DNA from: Piscinibacter caeni
GTDB lineage: Bacteria; Pseudomonadota; Gammaproteobacteria; Burkholderiales; Burkholderiaceae_C
Reading direction: 5' to 3'
Assembly (NCBI GenBank): GCA_003265685.1
Contig: QJOU01000081.1
Location: 1 to 44,468 of the forward strand
DNA length: 44,468 nucleotides
Notes under the pieces: generated by a model
The model's input: only the letters and a program-made list of their open reading frames with translations
Database searches by the model: none
Told to the model about the DNA's origin: nothing
Translations under genes and position numbers: made by a program
In this document: in pieces, positions 24,757 through 32,870 of the stretch
How the letters are laid out: each line of letters begins with the position of its first letter
Numbering within the stretch: the first letter of the stretch is position 1

Positions 24757-27386
24757 GAGCTTGTCTCCATCGTTGTCGCTGTGGCGGAAAGCGGCAGTTC
24801 GAAACCGAAGCAGGCCCCCTGCCCCGGCGCCGAGCGCAGCCACATCCGGCCGCCATGGTGCTCGACGATCTGCCGGCTGATCGGCAGGCCGAGCCCGGTG
24901 CCCTGCGGGCGATTCGTCGCCTCGCCGCCCTGGCGGAACTTCTCGAACACCAGCTGCTGCTGGGCCGGAGGCACGCCGGGCCCGTTGTCCTGCACCTCGA
25001 CGCGCACGGCACGCCCGTCGGTCGTCAGCGTGACCAGCACCCGGCCGCGCCCGGCCGGCACGAACTTGGCCGCGTTGGACAGCAGGTTCAGCAGCACCTG
25101 CAGCAGCCGGTCGCCGTCACCGTGCAGCGGCGGCAGCGTGTCGGGCTGCACCACCTCGACCAGGGCGCCGCGTTCGCGGAAGGCCTCGGCGGTGGTCTGC
25201 ACCGCGCGCGCCACCAGCTCGCGCAGGTCCACCGGCTCGTGGCGCCACTCGGCGTGGCCGGACTCGATCTTCGCCATGTCCAGCACCTGGTTCACCAGGC
25301 GCGACAGGCGCTCGGTCTCGCTGACCACCAGGCCGAGGAACTGCTGGCGCTGCTCGGGTTCCATCTGCGGATCGTCGCGCATCAGTTCGGCGAAGGCGCG
25401 GATCGAGGTCAAGGGCGTGCGCAGCTCGTGCGACACCGAGGAGACGAAGTCGTCCTTCTGGCGGTCCAGGTCCTCCAGGCGACGGTTCAGCGCGCGCACC
25501 TGCGAGGCCTCGTCGAGCATGCCGAGGATGTCGGCGCGCGCCAGCGGCTCCTCCTCGGCCACCGCGGCCACCACCACGTGCGCCGAGGCGCTGCCGATCG
25601 CGCCGGCCAGCGCGGTCTCGACGTGCGGCACCAGCTCGGCCTCCGGCACGCCGCGCCGCGCCGCATCGGCGAACAGGCGCTGGGCCGCCTCCGCGCCGAG
25701 GAAACGCGCCGCCAGCAGGCGCAGCTGGGCCAGGCTGGCCGGGCTGCGCCAGGTGCGCGTGGCGGCCGCACCCCGGAACACCTCGACGAAACGCAGCGCC
25801 TGCGCCGCCTCGCGGGCCGAGGGCGTGCCGGCCAGCGACACCAGCACGTACAGGCCGGTGTTGGCCAGCAGGCTCCACAGCAGCGCGTGCGTCAGGTTGT
25901 CGAGCCCGCTCATGCCGAACAGCTGCTCGGGCCGCAGCAGGCTCCAGCCGAACGGGCCGTGCTGCAGGAAGCCCGCATCCATCCAGCCGGACTTGGCGAT
26001 CGACGGCAGCATCAGCGTCCAGGCCCAGAGCAGGAAGCCGGCCGCCAGGCCGGCCAGCGCGCCGGCGCGTGTGCCGCCCTTCCAGTACATGCCCCCGAGC
26101 AGCGCCGGCGCGAACTGCGCCACCGCGGCGAAGCTGATCAGCCCGATGCTGACGAGCGCATAGGCCTCGCCGGCGATGCGGAAGTAGAGGTAGCCCAGCA
26201 GCAGCAGCAGCACGATCACCGTGCGCCGCACCGCCAGCGGCAGCGCGCTCAGGTCGCGCGCGCCGTGGCGGAAGCGCAGCAGCAGCGGCATGACCAGGTC
26301 GTTGCTGACCATGGTGGAGACCGCGATCGCTTCGACGATGATCATGCCGGTGGCGGCCGACAGCCCGCCGATGAAGGCCGCCAGCGCCAGCGCCGGCTGC
26401 TCGGCGGCCAGCGGCAGCGAGATCACGAAGGTCTCGGGGTTGGCATTGCCCGCGCCGAAGTGCAGCAGCCCGCCCAGCGCGACCGGCAGCACGAACAGGT
26501 TGATCAGCAGCAGGTAGAGCGGAAAGGCCCAGCTGGCGCGCTTGAGGTGGCGCTCGTCGACGTTCTCGACCACCATCACCTGGAACTGGCGCGGCAGGAA
26601 CAGCACCGAGAACATGGCCAGCAGCGTCAGCGCGGCCCATTGCCCGCCGGCGAAGCGGTACTCCCCGCCCAGCCCCATCAGTGGCTGCAGCGCGGGCACC
26701 GCGGCGGCGCGCTCGAACACGTCGCGCACGCCGTCGAACAGGCCCCAGCAGACGAACACACCGACCGCGACGAAGGCGAGCAGCTTGACCACCGACTCGA
26801 AGGCCACCGCCGCGACCATGCCCTCGTGGCGCTCCGAGCTGTCGAGGTGGCGCGCGCCGAACGCCACCGTGAAGCCGGCCAGCACCAGCGCGATGTAGAG
26901 CGTGCTGTCGCGCCACCAGGGCGCATGCGCCTCGGCGCCGGCGCCGGTCAGCAGCGCCAGGCCGGAGGCGATCGCCTTCAGCTGCAGCGCCACGTAGGGC
27001 AGGATGCCGACCAGCGCGATCACGGTCACCAGCGCGGCCAGCAGCCGGCTCTTGCCGTAGCGGCTGGCGATGAAGTCGGCGATCGAGGTGATGCGGCCGG
27101 TGTGCGCGATGCGCACCATCTTGCGCAGCACGCTCCAGGCCAGCAGCATCGCCAGCGTCGGGCCGAGGTAGATGGGCAGGAACCACAGGCCCGAGCTGGC
27201 GGCGCGGCCGACGCTGCCGAAGTAGGTCCAGGCGGTGCAGTACACCCCCAGCGAGAGCGTGTACACCCAGGCATTGCCGATCACCGAGCGGCCCGCCCGG
27301 GCGCGCCGGTCGGCCCAGTGCGCCACGCCGAACAGCAGCAGCAGGTAGGCGAACGAGGCGCCGAGCACCAGCGGGGCGGACAGCAT
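24753..27386 (-). CDS. SLC5 symporter-STAC-histidine kinase (CrbS-like sensor)
   Basis: An 877-residue sensor kinase. Residues about 1-490 are a sodium:solute symporter (SLC5) domain with some 13 TM helices (YTLSLGVYCTAWTYFGSVG; ADFIASRYGKS). A STAC-like helical linker follows (about 520-600). The kinase core has the H-box SHELRTPLTS with H653, then an HATPase with NLLSNAAKFV, VQDNGPGVP and GTGLGLPIS. This architecture is shared with CrbS and CbrA. CrbS governs acetate use and CbrA carbon-source responses. The nearby actP and DUF294 genes favour a CrbS-like acetate role. The symporter part may transport the ligand or merely sense it. It starts 4 nt after the small two-TM gene and overlaps the response regulator. 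Confidence 0.92.
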   Translation of the reverse strand: MLSAPLVLGASFAYLLLLFGVAHWADRRARAGRSVIGNAWVYTLSLGVYCTAWTYFGSVGRAASSGLWFLPIYLGPTLAMLLAWSVLRKMVRIAHTGRITSIADFIASRYGKSRLLAALVTVIALVGILPYVALQLKAIASGLALLTGAGAEAHAPWWRDSTLYIALVLAGFTVAFGARHLDSSERHEGMVAAVAFESVVKLLAFVAVGVFVCWGLFDGVRDVFERAAAVPALQPLMGLGGEYRFAGGQWAALTLLAMFSVLFLPRQFQVMVVENVDERHLKRASWAFPLYLLLINLFVLPVALGGLLHFGAGNANPETFVISLPLAAEQPALALAAFIGGLSAATGMIIVEAIAVSTMVSNDLVMPLLLRFRHGARDLSALPLAVRRTVIVLLLLLGYLYFRIAGEAYALVSIGLISFAAVAQFAPALLGGMYWKGGTRAGALAGLAAGFLLWAWTLMLPSIAKSGWMDAGFLQHGPFGWSLLRPEQLFGMSGLDNLTHALLWSLLANTGLYVLVSLAGTPSAREAAQALRFVEVFRGAAATRTWRSPASLAQLRLLAARFLGAEAAQRLFADAARRGVPEAELVPHVETALAGAIGSASAHVVVAAVAEEEPLARADILGMLDEASQVRALNRRLEDLDRQKDDFVSSVSHELRTPLTSIRAFAELMRDDPQMEPEQRQQFLGLVVSETERLSRLVNQVLDMAKIESGHAEWRHEPVDLRELVARAVQTTAEAFRERGALVEVVQPDTLPPLHGDGDRLLQVLLNLLSNAAKFVPAGRGRVLVTLTTDGRAVRVEVQDNGPGVPPAQQQLVFEKFRQGGEATNRPQGTGLGLPISRQIVEHHGGRMWLRSAPGQGACFGFELPLSATATTMETSS

Positions 27387-27390
27387 CGCG

Positions 27391-27606
27391 CTACCTCGCC
27401 TCCTCGTCCTCGTCGGGCCCGGCCTCGGCGACCCAGGCCGCCGCGCCGATCAGCACCGCCCAGCCGCCGAACACCGCCAGCGGCAGCAGCGGCAGGCCCC
27501 ACAGCATCACGCCGCGGTCCCACAGCGTCAGCAGCGGGAAGTTGAGCAGCAGCCAGCCGGCCGCGAAGAGCGCGAGCAGACGCTGGTGGCGCTGGTTCGC
27601 GTTCAT
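27391..27606 (-). CDS. Small two-TM membrane protein next to the symporter-kinase
   Basis: A 71-residue protein with two hydrophobic helices (about 9-30 and 36-60) and an acidic tail (PDEDEEAR). Size and layout resemble the small accessory subunits found beside sodium:solute symporters (DUF3311/DUF485-like), though I cannot name the family with certainty. It lies 4 nt after the DUF294 stop and 4 nt before the kinase start, so it is part of a tight operon. A structural or assembly partner of the SLC5 domain of the kinase is the simplest role. Confidence 0.75.
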   Translation of the reverse strand: MNANQRHQRLLALFAAGWLLLNFPLLTLWDRGVMLWGLPLLPLAVFGGWAVLIGAAAWVAEAGPDEDEEAR

Positions 27607-27610
27607 GTCG

Positions 27611-29050
27611 TCACAGCGTGTCGAGCCGGAAGCGCGTGCGCAGCAGCGCGCGGAAGCGCTTGACGATGGCCAGCGCGTCCTTGAGCTGGTCGCGGTCCAT
27701 CGTGCTCAGGTCGGACGGCCGAACCAGGTTCGAGGCCTCCTGCCCGCCGGCGCGCTGGCGCAGCTGGTGGCGCAGCTTCAGGCCCATCAGGTAGTGCAGC
27801 GCCTCGAGCAGGTCGGCCGCCAGCGGTGCGTCGAGCTGGCCGAGCTCGCGCAGCTTCGCCAGACGCACCGCGGTGCCGGTCTCGCGCAGGCCCTGGCGCA
27901 GCGCGAGCGCGCGCACGCCGTGCACGATCGGGAAGCTGCCGAGCTTCTTCAGGTCCAGCGGCTGCTCGTCGGCGCGCGCGGTCAGGCGGCTCCACCAGCT
28001 GACCGGTTCCTCGAACTGGTCGGCCGCGGCGGCGAAGCGGGCATAGAACGCGTCGCTGCCGGCGAGGATCTGCTCCAGGTGCGCGCGCAGGGCCTCCAGC
28101 AGCGTGGCGTCGCCGGCCACCGGTGCGGCGTCGAGGAAGATGGCCAGCTGCATCACGCCCTGCGGGTCGCTGCCGTAGACCCAGTCGCGCAGCGTGCTGC
28201 GAAAGCCCGCCACCGGCGCGCGCCAGGCGCGGTTGATCAGCATGATGCCGCCCGGGCAGGGCGGCCAGCCGCAGTCGATCAGCGCGGCGTTGAAGCGGCC
28301 GGCGATCGCGTCGAGCTCGGCGCACTCGTAGCCGTCGCGCAGGATCAGCGCGTTGTCCTGGTCGGTCTTGAGGATCTGCTCGCCGCGGCCTTCGCTGCCC
28401 ATCACGAGCAGGCAGGAGTTGGCGACGAGTTCCGCCGGCGCCTCCAGGTGCCAGAGCCGCGCGAACAGGCGCCGGTTCAGTTCGCCGACCAGGCGCGCGA
28501 CACGCTCGACCTTGATGCCACCGTCGTGCAGCAGGGTGACCATCGATTCGATGCGCTGCGCCGCGGCCTGCAACTCGGCGACGCTGGCCGCCTCGTCGAT
28601 CTGCAGCGCGACGATGTGCGAATGGTTGGCGACGAAGCTGACCAGGTCGAGCTGGCCGAGCACGCCGAGCACCTGCTCGCCATCGCGCACCAGCAGGCGG
28701 TGCACGCGGTGGCGCACCATCAGCCACAGGGCCTCGAACAGGTCGGCGTCGGCGTCGACGTCGATCAGCGCGAAGCGTGCCACCTCGCGCACCGGCAGCG
28801 CGGCCGGCGGCACGTCGCGCAGCAGCGCGTCGCGCAGGTCGGTGGTGGTGAAGATGCCGAGCCGCTCGCCCTGTTCGCCGGCGTCGCGCACCAGCGTGTG
28901 GGTCAGCCCGTGCGCGGACAGTTCGCGGCACACCGACACCACGTCGAGCGCCCCGTCGACGTAGTGCGGCTTGCGAACGTAGGCGTCGCGGACGCGGGCG
29001 GTGACCAGCGAGAGCATCTCGCGCTGGCTGTCGGAGGCGCGGTTCGGCAT
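27611..29050 (-). CDS. CBS-pair / DUF294 putative nucleotidyltransferase
   Basis: A 479-residue cytoplasmic protein. Two CBS motifs (about 20-150; LGIFTTTDLRDALL and LGVLGQLDLVSFVA) probably bind an adenine nucleotide. A DUF294 nucleotidyltransferase-like domain follows, with the motif GSEGRGEQILKTDQDNAL (about 215-237) carrying the paired acidic residues, and then a helical DUF294 C-terminal domain. The family is recurrent beside acetate permease, DnaQ-like exonuclease and CrbS-type genes in gamma- and betaproteobacteria. Its reaction is unknown; transfer of a nucleotide to a protein partner is plausible. A run of nine C (minus strand) touches the start codon, leaving an unusual ribosome-binding region. 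Confidence 0.88.
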   Translation of the reverse strand: MPNRASDSQREMLSLVTARVRDAYVRKPHYVDGALDVVSVCRELSAHGLTHTLVRDAGEQGERLGIFTTTDLRDALLRDVPPAALPVREVARFALIDVDADADLFEALWLMVRHRVHRLLVRDGEQVLGVLGQLDLVSFVANHSHIVALQIDEAASVAELQAAAQRIESMVTLLHDGGIKVERVARLVGELNRRLFARLWHLEAPAELVANSCLLVMGSEGRGEQILKTDQDNALILRDGYECAELDAIAGRFNAALIDCGWPPCPGGIMLINRAWRAPVAGFRSTLRDWVYGSDPQGVMQLAIFLDAAPVAGDATLLEALRAHLEQILAGSDAFYARFAAAADQFEEPVSWWSRLTARADEQPLDLKKLGSFPIVHGVRALALRQGLRETGTAVRLAKLRELGQLDAPLAADLLEALHYLMGLKLRHQLRQRAGGQEASNLVRPSDLSTMDRDQLKDALAIVKRFRALLRTRFRLDTL

Positions 29051-29059
29051 GGGGGGGGG
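29051..29059 (-). repeat. Nine-base C run directly before the DUF294 start codon
   Basis: Nine consecutive G on the plus strand (C on the coding strand) abut the ATG. No purine-rich ribosome-binding site lies at normal spacing. Homopolymers of this length can vary by slippage and would here change the 5' leader, not the reading frame. Confidence 0.7.
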
Positions 29060-29073
29060 CGCGAAAGCACGAA

Positions 29074-29103
29074 CGGGACGGCGGCAGTGTGCCAGCCGTC
29101 CCG
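29074..29103 (-). other. Perfect 9-bp stem-loop between actP and the DUF294 gene
   Basis: CGGGACGGC at 29074-29082 pairs perfectly with GCCGTCCCG at 29095-29103 across a 12-nt loop. It follows the actP stop by about 50 nt. It lacks a strong U-tract, so it may be an attenuator or a 3'-end stabiliser separating highly expressed transporter mRNA from the sensing genes. Confidence 0.55.
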
Positions 29104-29129
29104 TCGTGGGGATTGAGGAATCTCTAGGC

Positions 29130-29158
29130 GATCATCCGATCACCCGGTCATCCGGTCA
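29130..29158. repeat. Imperfect 8-bp tandem repeat at the actP stop
   Basis: Units GATCATCC, GATCACCC, GGTCATCC and partial GGTCA follow one another from 29130. The last TCA is the actP stop codon on the minus strand. Confidence 0.65.
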
Positions 29159-30877
29159 GTGGCCCGAGGCCCCCGCCGCGCCGATGCCCGTCTCCGAACG
29201 CACCTGCTGCGCCAGGAAACCCTCGCGGTCGACCTTGGCGCGCGCGCCGCGGTCGAGGATCGAGAACAGCCAGATGCCGACGAAGCCGATCGTCATCGAG
29301 AACAGCGCCGGCGAGGTGTAGGGGAACAGCGCCGAGCCCTTCGGGTTGCCGAGCGTCGCTTCCCACACCGAGGGCGAGACCACGGTCAGCACCACCGAGC
29401 TGATCAGCCCGAGGAAGCCGCCGATCACGGCGCCCTTGGTGGTGCAGTCCTTCCACAGCACGCTCATGAAGAGCACCGGGAAGTTGGCCGAGGCCGCGAT
29501 CGCGAAGGCCAACGACACCATGAAGGCGATGTTCTGCTTCTCGAAGGCGATGCCCAGCACCACCGCGATGATGCCCAGCGCGACGGTCGTCATCCGCGAG
29601 ACCTTCAGCTCCGAGGCGCTGTCGGCCTTGCCCCGCTTGATGACCGTGGCGTACAGGTCGTGCGAGACCGCCGAGGCGCCCGACAGCGTCAGGCCCGCCA
29701 CCACCGCGAGGATGGTCGCGAAGGCCACCGCCGAGATGAAGCCGAGGAACACGTTGCCGCCCACCGCGTTGGCGAGGTGGATGGCGGCCATGTTGCCGCC
29801 GCCGCGCAGCGCGCCCTTGGCGTCGAGGAACTCGGGGTTGGTCAGCACGAAGGTGATCGCGCCGAAGCCGATGATGAAGGTCAGCAGGTAGAAGTAGCCG
29901 ATCCAGCCGGTCGCCCACATCACCGACTTGCGCGCTTCCTTGGCGGAAGGCACGGTGAAGAAGCGCATCAGGATGTGCGGCAGGCCGGCGGTGCCGAACA
30001 TCAGCGCCATGCCGAAGCTGATCGCCGAGATCGGGTCCTTCACGAAATTGCCCGGGCCCATGATCGACTGGCCGATCTTGGCGGCCTCCTCGGCCGTCTT
30101 GCCGGTGGCCAGGCCCGCCTTGATCTCGACCGCCTTGGCGAACATCGCCTCCGGGCTGAAGCCGAAGTTCCACAGCACCATGAAGGCCATGAAGGTGGCG
30201 CCGCCGAGCAGCAGGCAGGCCTTGATGATCTGCACCCAGGTGGTGGCCGTCATGCCGCCGAACAGCACGTAGACCATCATCAGCGCGCCGACGATCACGA
30301 CCGCGATCCAGTACTCCAGACCGAACAGCAGCTTGATGAGCTGGCCCGCGCCGACCATCTGCGCGATCAGGTAGAACGCGACGACGACCAACGTGCCCGA
30401 GGCGGCGAAGATGCGCACCGGCTTCTGGTCGAAGCGGAACGCGGCCACGTCGGCGAAGGTGAACTTGCCCAGGTTGCGCAGCCGCTCGGCCATCAGGAAG
30501 GTGATGACGGGCCAGCCGACCAGGAAGCCGATCGAGTAGATCAGGCCGTCGAAGCCGGAGGCCATCACCGCGGCCGAGATGCCGAGGAAGGAGGCCGCGG
30601 ACATGTAGTCGCCCGCGATCGCCAGGCCGTTCTGGAAGCCGGTGATGCCGCCGCCGGCGGTGTAGAAGTCGGCCGCGCTCTTGGTCCTGGCCGCGGCCCA
30701 CTTGGTGATGAACAGCGTGAACAGCACGAACACGCCGAACATGCCGATGGCCGTCCAGTTGGTGGCCTGCTTCTGCGCCTGGCCGAGATCGGCGCCGGCG
30801 GACCAGGCCGCGAAGGAGACGCCGAACAGCGCGAGCAGCGTGAGCACGCGTCGGGTGGTGACGAACGAGCCGCTCAT
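29156..30877 (-). CDS. actP: Cation/acetate symporter
   Basis: A 573-residue sodium:solute symporter of the ActP (acetate/glycolate permease) group. It has about 13 TM helices and the family motifs [30 protein letters not shown] and [14 protein letters not shown] cleavable leader-like N-terminus (about 1-28) is typical of ActP. The region about 245-300 matches the cytoplasmic loop of DUF485-associated symporters. It imports acetate and other short monocarboxylates across the inner membrane. Its ATG overlaps the DUF485 stop (ATGA), the conserved DUF485-actP pair. The operon promoter carries a TCAG array, and the CrbS-like kinase locus lies downstream. Confidence 0.93.
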   Translation of the reverse strand: MSGSFVTTRRVLTLLALFGVSFAAWSAGADLGQAQKQATNWTAIGMFGVFVLFTLFITKWAAARTKSAADFYTAGGGITGFQNGLAIAGDYMSAASFLGISAAVMASGFDGLIYSIGFLVGWPVITFLMAERLRNLGKFTFADVAAFRFDQKPVRIFAASGTLVVVAFYLIAQMVGAGQLIKLLFGLEYWIAVVIVGALMMVYVLFGGMTATTWVQIIKACLLLGGATFMAFMVLWNFGFSPEAMFAKAVEIKAGLATGKTAEEAAKIGQSIMGPGNFVKDPISAISFGMALMFGTAGLPHILMRFFTVPSAKEARKSVMWATGWIGYFYLLTFIIGFGAITFVLTNPEFLDAKGALRGGGNMAAIHLANAVGGNVFLGFISAVAFATILAVVAGLTLSGASAVSHDLYATVIKRGKADSASELKVSRMTTVALGIIAVVLGIAFEKQNIAFMVSLAFAIAASANFPVLFMSVLWKDCTTKGAVIGGFLGLISSVVLTVVSPSVWEATLGNPKGSALFPYTSPALFSMTIGFVGIWLFSILDRGARAKVDREGFLAQQVRSETGIGAAGASGH

Positions 30878-31182
30878 TTCAGCACCGCCTTCTTGACCGC
30901 GTCGGTCAGGTCGTCGTACTGGCTGTTCGCGCGCAGCACGTAGATGGTCGTGATGACGACCGTGAACACGATGACGCCGAAGCCCACCGGGATGCCGACG
31001 GTCATGACGCCGTCGCCGAGTTTCTGCGACAGGAACTCCTTGTTGAAGGCCACCAGCACGATGAAGCCGTAGTACACGACCATCATCGCCGCCGTGAGCC
31101 ACCAGCCGAAGCTCGAGCGCTTGGCTTTCAGTTCCTGGTACTTCGGATGGCTGGCAATGCGCCGAACCAGATCGTCTTCCAT
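30874..31182 (-). CDS. DUF485 membrane protein, ActP partner
   Basis: A 102-residue protein of the DUF485 (YjcH) family. The N-terminal segment [19 protein letters not shown] is the family signature. Two TM helices follow (about 27-48 and 60-84), then a short charged tail. It is almost always encoded just upstream of actP and is thought to assist the symporter, though its exact role is unproven. The 4-nt overlap with actP indicates translational coupling. The start ATG has GAGGAGA at suitable distance. Confidence 0.92.
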   Translation of the reverse strand: MEDDLVRRIASHPKYQELKAKRSSFGWWLTAAMMVVYYGFIVLVAFNKEFLSQKLGDGVMTVGIPVGFGVIVFTVVITTIYVLRANSQYDDLTDAVKKAVLK

Positions 31183-31248
31183 GACGCAGTCTCCTCACGT
31201 TGAGTCGCGGGCCCCGACGGGACCTTGCCCGCATGGTCGAAGAAGCGA

Positions 31249-31306
31249 CTGACCATGCTCTGACGGCAGGCCAACAGGGGCTGACGTGAAGCTGAACCGA
31301 AGCTGA
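31249..31306 (-). promoter_or_regulatory. Five-site TCAG array upstream of the DUF485-actP operon
   Basis: On the minus strand TCAG half-sites occupy 31306-31303, 31295-31292, 31284-31281, 31263-31260 and 31252-31249. Spacing is 11, 11, 21 and 11 bp, with TGTTGG in the central gap, identical to the array before the MFS gene. The last site lies 66 nt before the start codon. Direct repeats in an 11-bp phase suit tandem binding by an OmpR/PhoB-type regulator (inference). Confidence 0.78.
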
Positions 31307-31358
31307 CACGCGGGCCCGTCGCCACTCGTGACATGAGCTTCGTCGGCCCTCGCGGGCG

Positions 31359-31380
31359 CAACCCTATGGTTTTCCCTGAG
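31359..31380. promoter_or_regulatory. CCCTA-type motif far upstream of actP
   Basis: The sequence ACCCTATGGTTTTCCCTGAG (31361-31380) holds two CCCT cores 12 bp apart and an incomplete dyad. It is reminiscent of the CCCTAG hexamers in the PHB depolymerase promoter. It lies about 180 nt upstream of the DUF485 start, a position suited to an activator. No direct evidence of function. Confidence 0.35.
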
Positions 31381-31398
31381 ACGCCGTGATCCGCCCCC

Positions 31399-32040
31399 TC
31401 AGGCGCGCTGCACGCCGGGCCGGGGCATGCCGGCGGCGGCCCAGGCGGGGCCGTCGAACCAGGGGTCGCCGCGCAGGTAGGCGGCGAGCATGGTCAGCGC
31501 ATCCAGGCCCCAGAAGAGCCGGCCGTCGACCTCGACGGTGGGCACGCCGAACACGCCGCCCGCCAGGGCCGCGGCGGTGGAGTCCTTCAGCGCCTGCTTG
31601 ACCGGCTCGCCGTCCGGATCGCGCGCCGGGGCGAGCGCCTCGCGCAGCGCCTGCAGGCGCGCCGGCTCGTTGGCATCGGCCCCGCCGCGCCAGGCATGGC
31701 GCAGCACGGTCTCGCAGGCCAGCCGGCTCGGCGTGCCGCCCTCCGGCGCGCTGGCCACCAGCAGGCGCAGCAGCGCGAGCGGGTTGAACGGGTGCTGCGC
31801 CGGCGTCTGGATCGGGATGCCGAGCCGGTGCGCGTTCCAGGCCACCTGGCGGAAGGTCCAGGCGCGCTTGGGCTCGATCTCCGCCGGGCCCTTCTGGCCC
31901 CAGTGCTTCAGCAGCCCGGCAAACAGCAGCGGCCGGTAGTCGACGCTGTAGGACAGCCCCTCGAGCGCCTGCGGCAGCTGCTCGAACGCCAGGTAGGCGT
32001 AGGGCGAGACCGGGTCGAACCAGAACTGCAGGTGCTTCAT
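31399..32040 (-). CDS. 2-hydroxychromene-2-carboxylate isomerase-like DsbA-family protein
   Basis: A 213-residue thioredoxin-fold protein of the HCCA-isomerase/kappa-GST group. The N-terminus FWFDPVSPYAYLAFEQL has the SPY motif in place of CxxC, so it is glutathione-dependent, not a disulfide oxidoreductase. VFGVPTVEVDGRLFWGLD carries the family's cis-Pro (GVPT). It may isomerise an aromatic degradation intermediate or conjugate glutathione; there are no aromatic genes nearby. Its ATG overlaps the DUF1289 stop (ATGA). The frame extends upstream through the DUF1289 gene, but the start is clear. A paralogue lies at 41285-41896. Confidence 0.88.
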   Translation of the reverse strand: MKHLQFWFDPVSPYAYLAFEQLPQALEGLSYSVDYRPLLFAGLLKHWGQKGPAEIEPKRAWTFRQVAWNAHRLGIPIQTPAQHPFNPLALLRLLVASAPEGGTPSRLACETVLRHAWRGGADANEPARLQALREALAPARDPDGEPVKQALKDSTAAALAGGVFGVPTVEVDGRLFWGLDALTMLAAYLRGDPWFDGPAWAAAGMPRPGVQRA

Positions 32041-32324
32041 TCGGACGGGCCGGACATGGCGAAGGCCTCGCGGCGCGCCGGCAGCAGTGCCCAGACGGCG
32101 CGCTTGGCCTCGTCGTCGAGCGTGGACCAGGCGGCGATCTCGTCGATCGTGCGCAGGCAGCCCTCGCACCAGCCGGTGCGCAGGTTCATGCGGCACACGT
32201 TGACGCAGGGGGATGGGACCCCCCGTCCACCGGGTACGGCGGACGGCCCCCCGAGGGGTCGCGGGCCGGCTTGGGGCGGCCCGGCGCGCGGCCCGCGAGG
32301 GTGGTGGCTCGCGTCGTCGTTCAT
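32037..32324 (-). CDS. DUF1289 protein with a repeat-derived N-terminal extension
   Basis: A 95-residue protein. The C-terminal 60 residues are a canonical DUF1289 domain with four cysteines (PSPCVNVCRMN and GWCEGCLRT), probably metal-binding. Residues about 8-36 are Pro/Gly/Arg-rich and correspond exactly to two DNA palindromes (32217-32297). The usual family member begins just before PSPC, so this tail seems to have been added by an in-frame repeat. The ATG is set by a 4-nt overlap with the YbaK-like gene, and the stop overlaps the isomerase start, making a three-gene coupled unit. Function unknown. Confidence 0.82.
   Translation of the reverse strand: MNDDASHHPRGPRAGPPQAGPRPLGGPSAVPGGRGVPSPCVNVCRMNLRTGWCEGCLRTIDEIAAWSTLDDEAKRAVWALLPARREAFAMSGPSE
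32217..32297. repeat. Two adjacent palindromes inside the DUF1289 frame
   Basis: Palindrome 1 pairs GACCCC (32217-32222) with GGGGTC (32255-32260) and GTCC (32225-32228) with GGAC (32241-32244). Palindrome 2 pairs GCGGGCC (32261-32267) with GGCCCGC (32290-32296), extended by flanking bases. The very high GC and tandem hairpin form resemble REP-type elements. Confidence 0.6.
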
Positions 32325-32812
32325 GCCTGCACCACGTCGGCCACCGGCGCGCCGGTCAGCGCCTCGAGCTGCGCCGGGCTGAGGCGGAACACGCCGTTCG
32401 GGTGGCCGGCCGCGGCCCAGATCTCCGCGAAGCGGTACAGCTCGCGGTCGATCAGCGTGACCGGCGGCGTGGCATGCGCGAGCGGCGAAACGCCGCCGAT
32501 CGTGAAGCCGGTCCGGGCCTTGACGAAGTCCGCATCCGCACGGCCGATCGGGCCGACCTGCGCGGCGACCTTCTTCTCGTCGACCCGCTTGTCGCCCGAG
32601 GTGACGACCAGCACCGCGGCCTCGTCGGCCTTGCGCCGGAAGATCACGCTCTTGGCGATCTGGCCGACCGACACGCCGAGCGCATCGGCCGCTTCCTGCG
32701 AGGTGCGCGCCGCCACCTCGAGCCACACCGGCGCATGCGGGTGGCCGCGCTCGGCCAGCGCCTGCGCAACGCGGCGGAAGCCTTCCGGACGATCCTCCAT
32801 CACCGAACTCAC
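32321..32812 (-). CDS. YbaK/ProX-type aminoacyl-tRNA deacylase
   Basis: A 163-residue YbaK/EbsC-family protein, a likely trans-editing deacylase hydrolysing misacylated tRNA. Family motifs include VGQIAKSVIFRRK with the conserved Lys, VLVVTSGDKRVDE, and the late glycine loop TIGGVSPLAH. I placed the start at the GTG at 32812: GGAGG lies 8 nt upstream at 32825-32821. ATG 32800 (four codons in) is the alternative, and the frame start at 32836 is unlikely because the GGAGG lies inside it. It is coupled by an ATGA overlap to the DUF1289 gene. The tRNA specificity cannot be told from sequence. Confidence 0.85.
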   Translation of the reverse strand: MSSVMEDRPEGFRRVAQALAERGHPHAPVWLEVAARTSQEAADALGVSVGQIAKSVIFRRKADEAAVLVVTSGDKRVDEKKVAAQVGPIGRADADFVKARTGFTIGGVSPLAHATPPVTLIDRELYRFAEIWAAAGHPNGVFRLSPAQLEALTGAPVADVVQA

Positions 32813-32870
32813 TGGACTAGCCTCCGTGCTGCGCACTTCGGGATTCGCGCTTGGGAGCGGCCCGGCGCGC

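Noticed and set aside
24855-27545. An 896-codon plus-strand frame across the symporter-kinase gene
   Set aside because: Gln/Arg/His-rich antisense translation with no motif; the opposite strand is a complete SLC5-kinase.
31399-32196. Longer version of the first DsbA-like protein starting within DUF1289
   Set aside because: The extra N-terminus is out-of-frame DUF1289 sequence. The ATGA junction at 32037-32040 and the fold start fix the shorter form.
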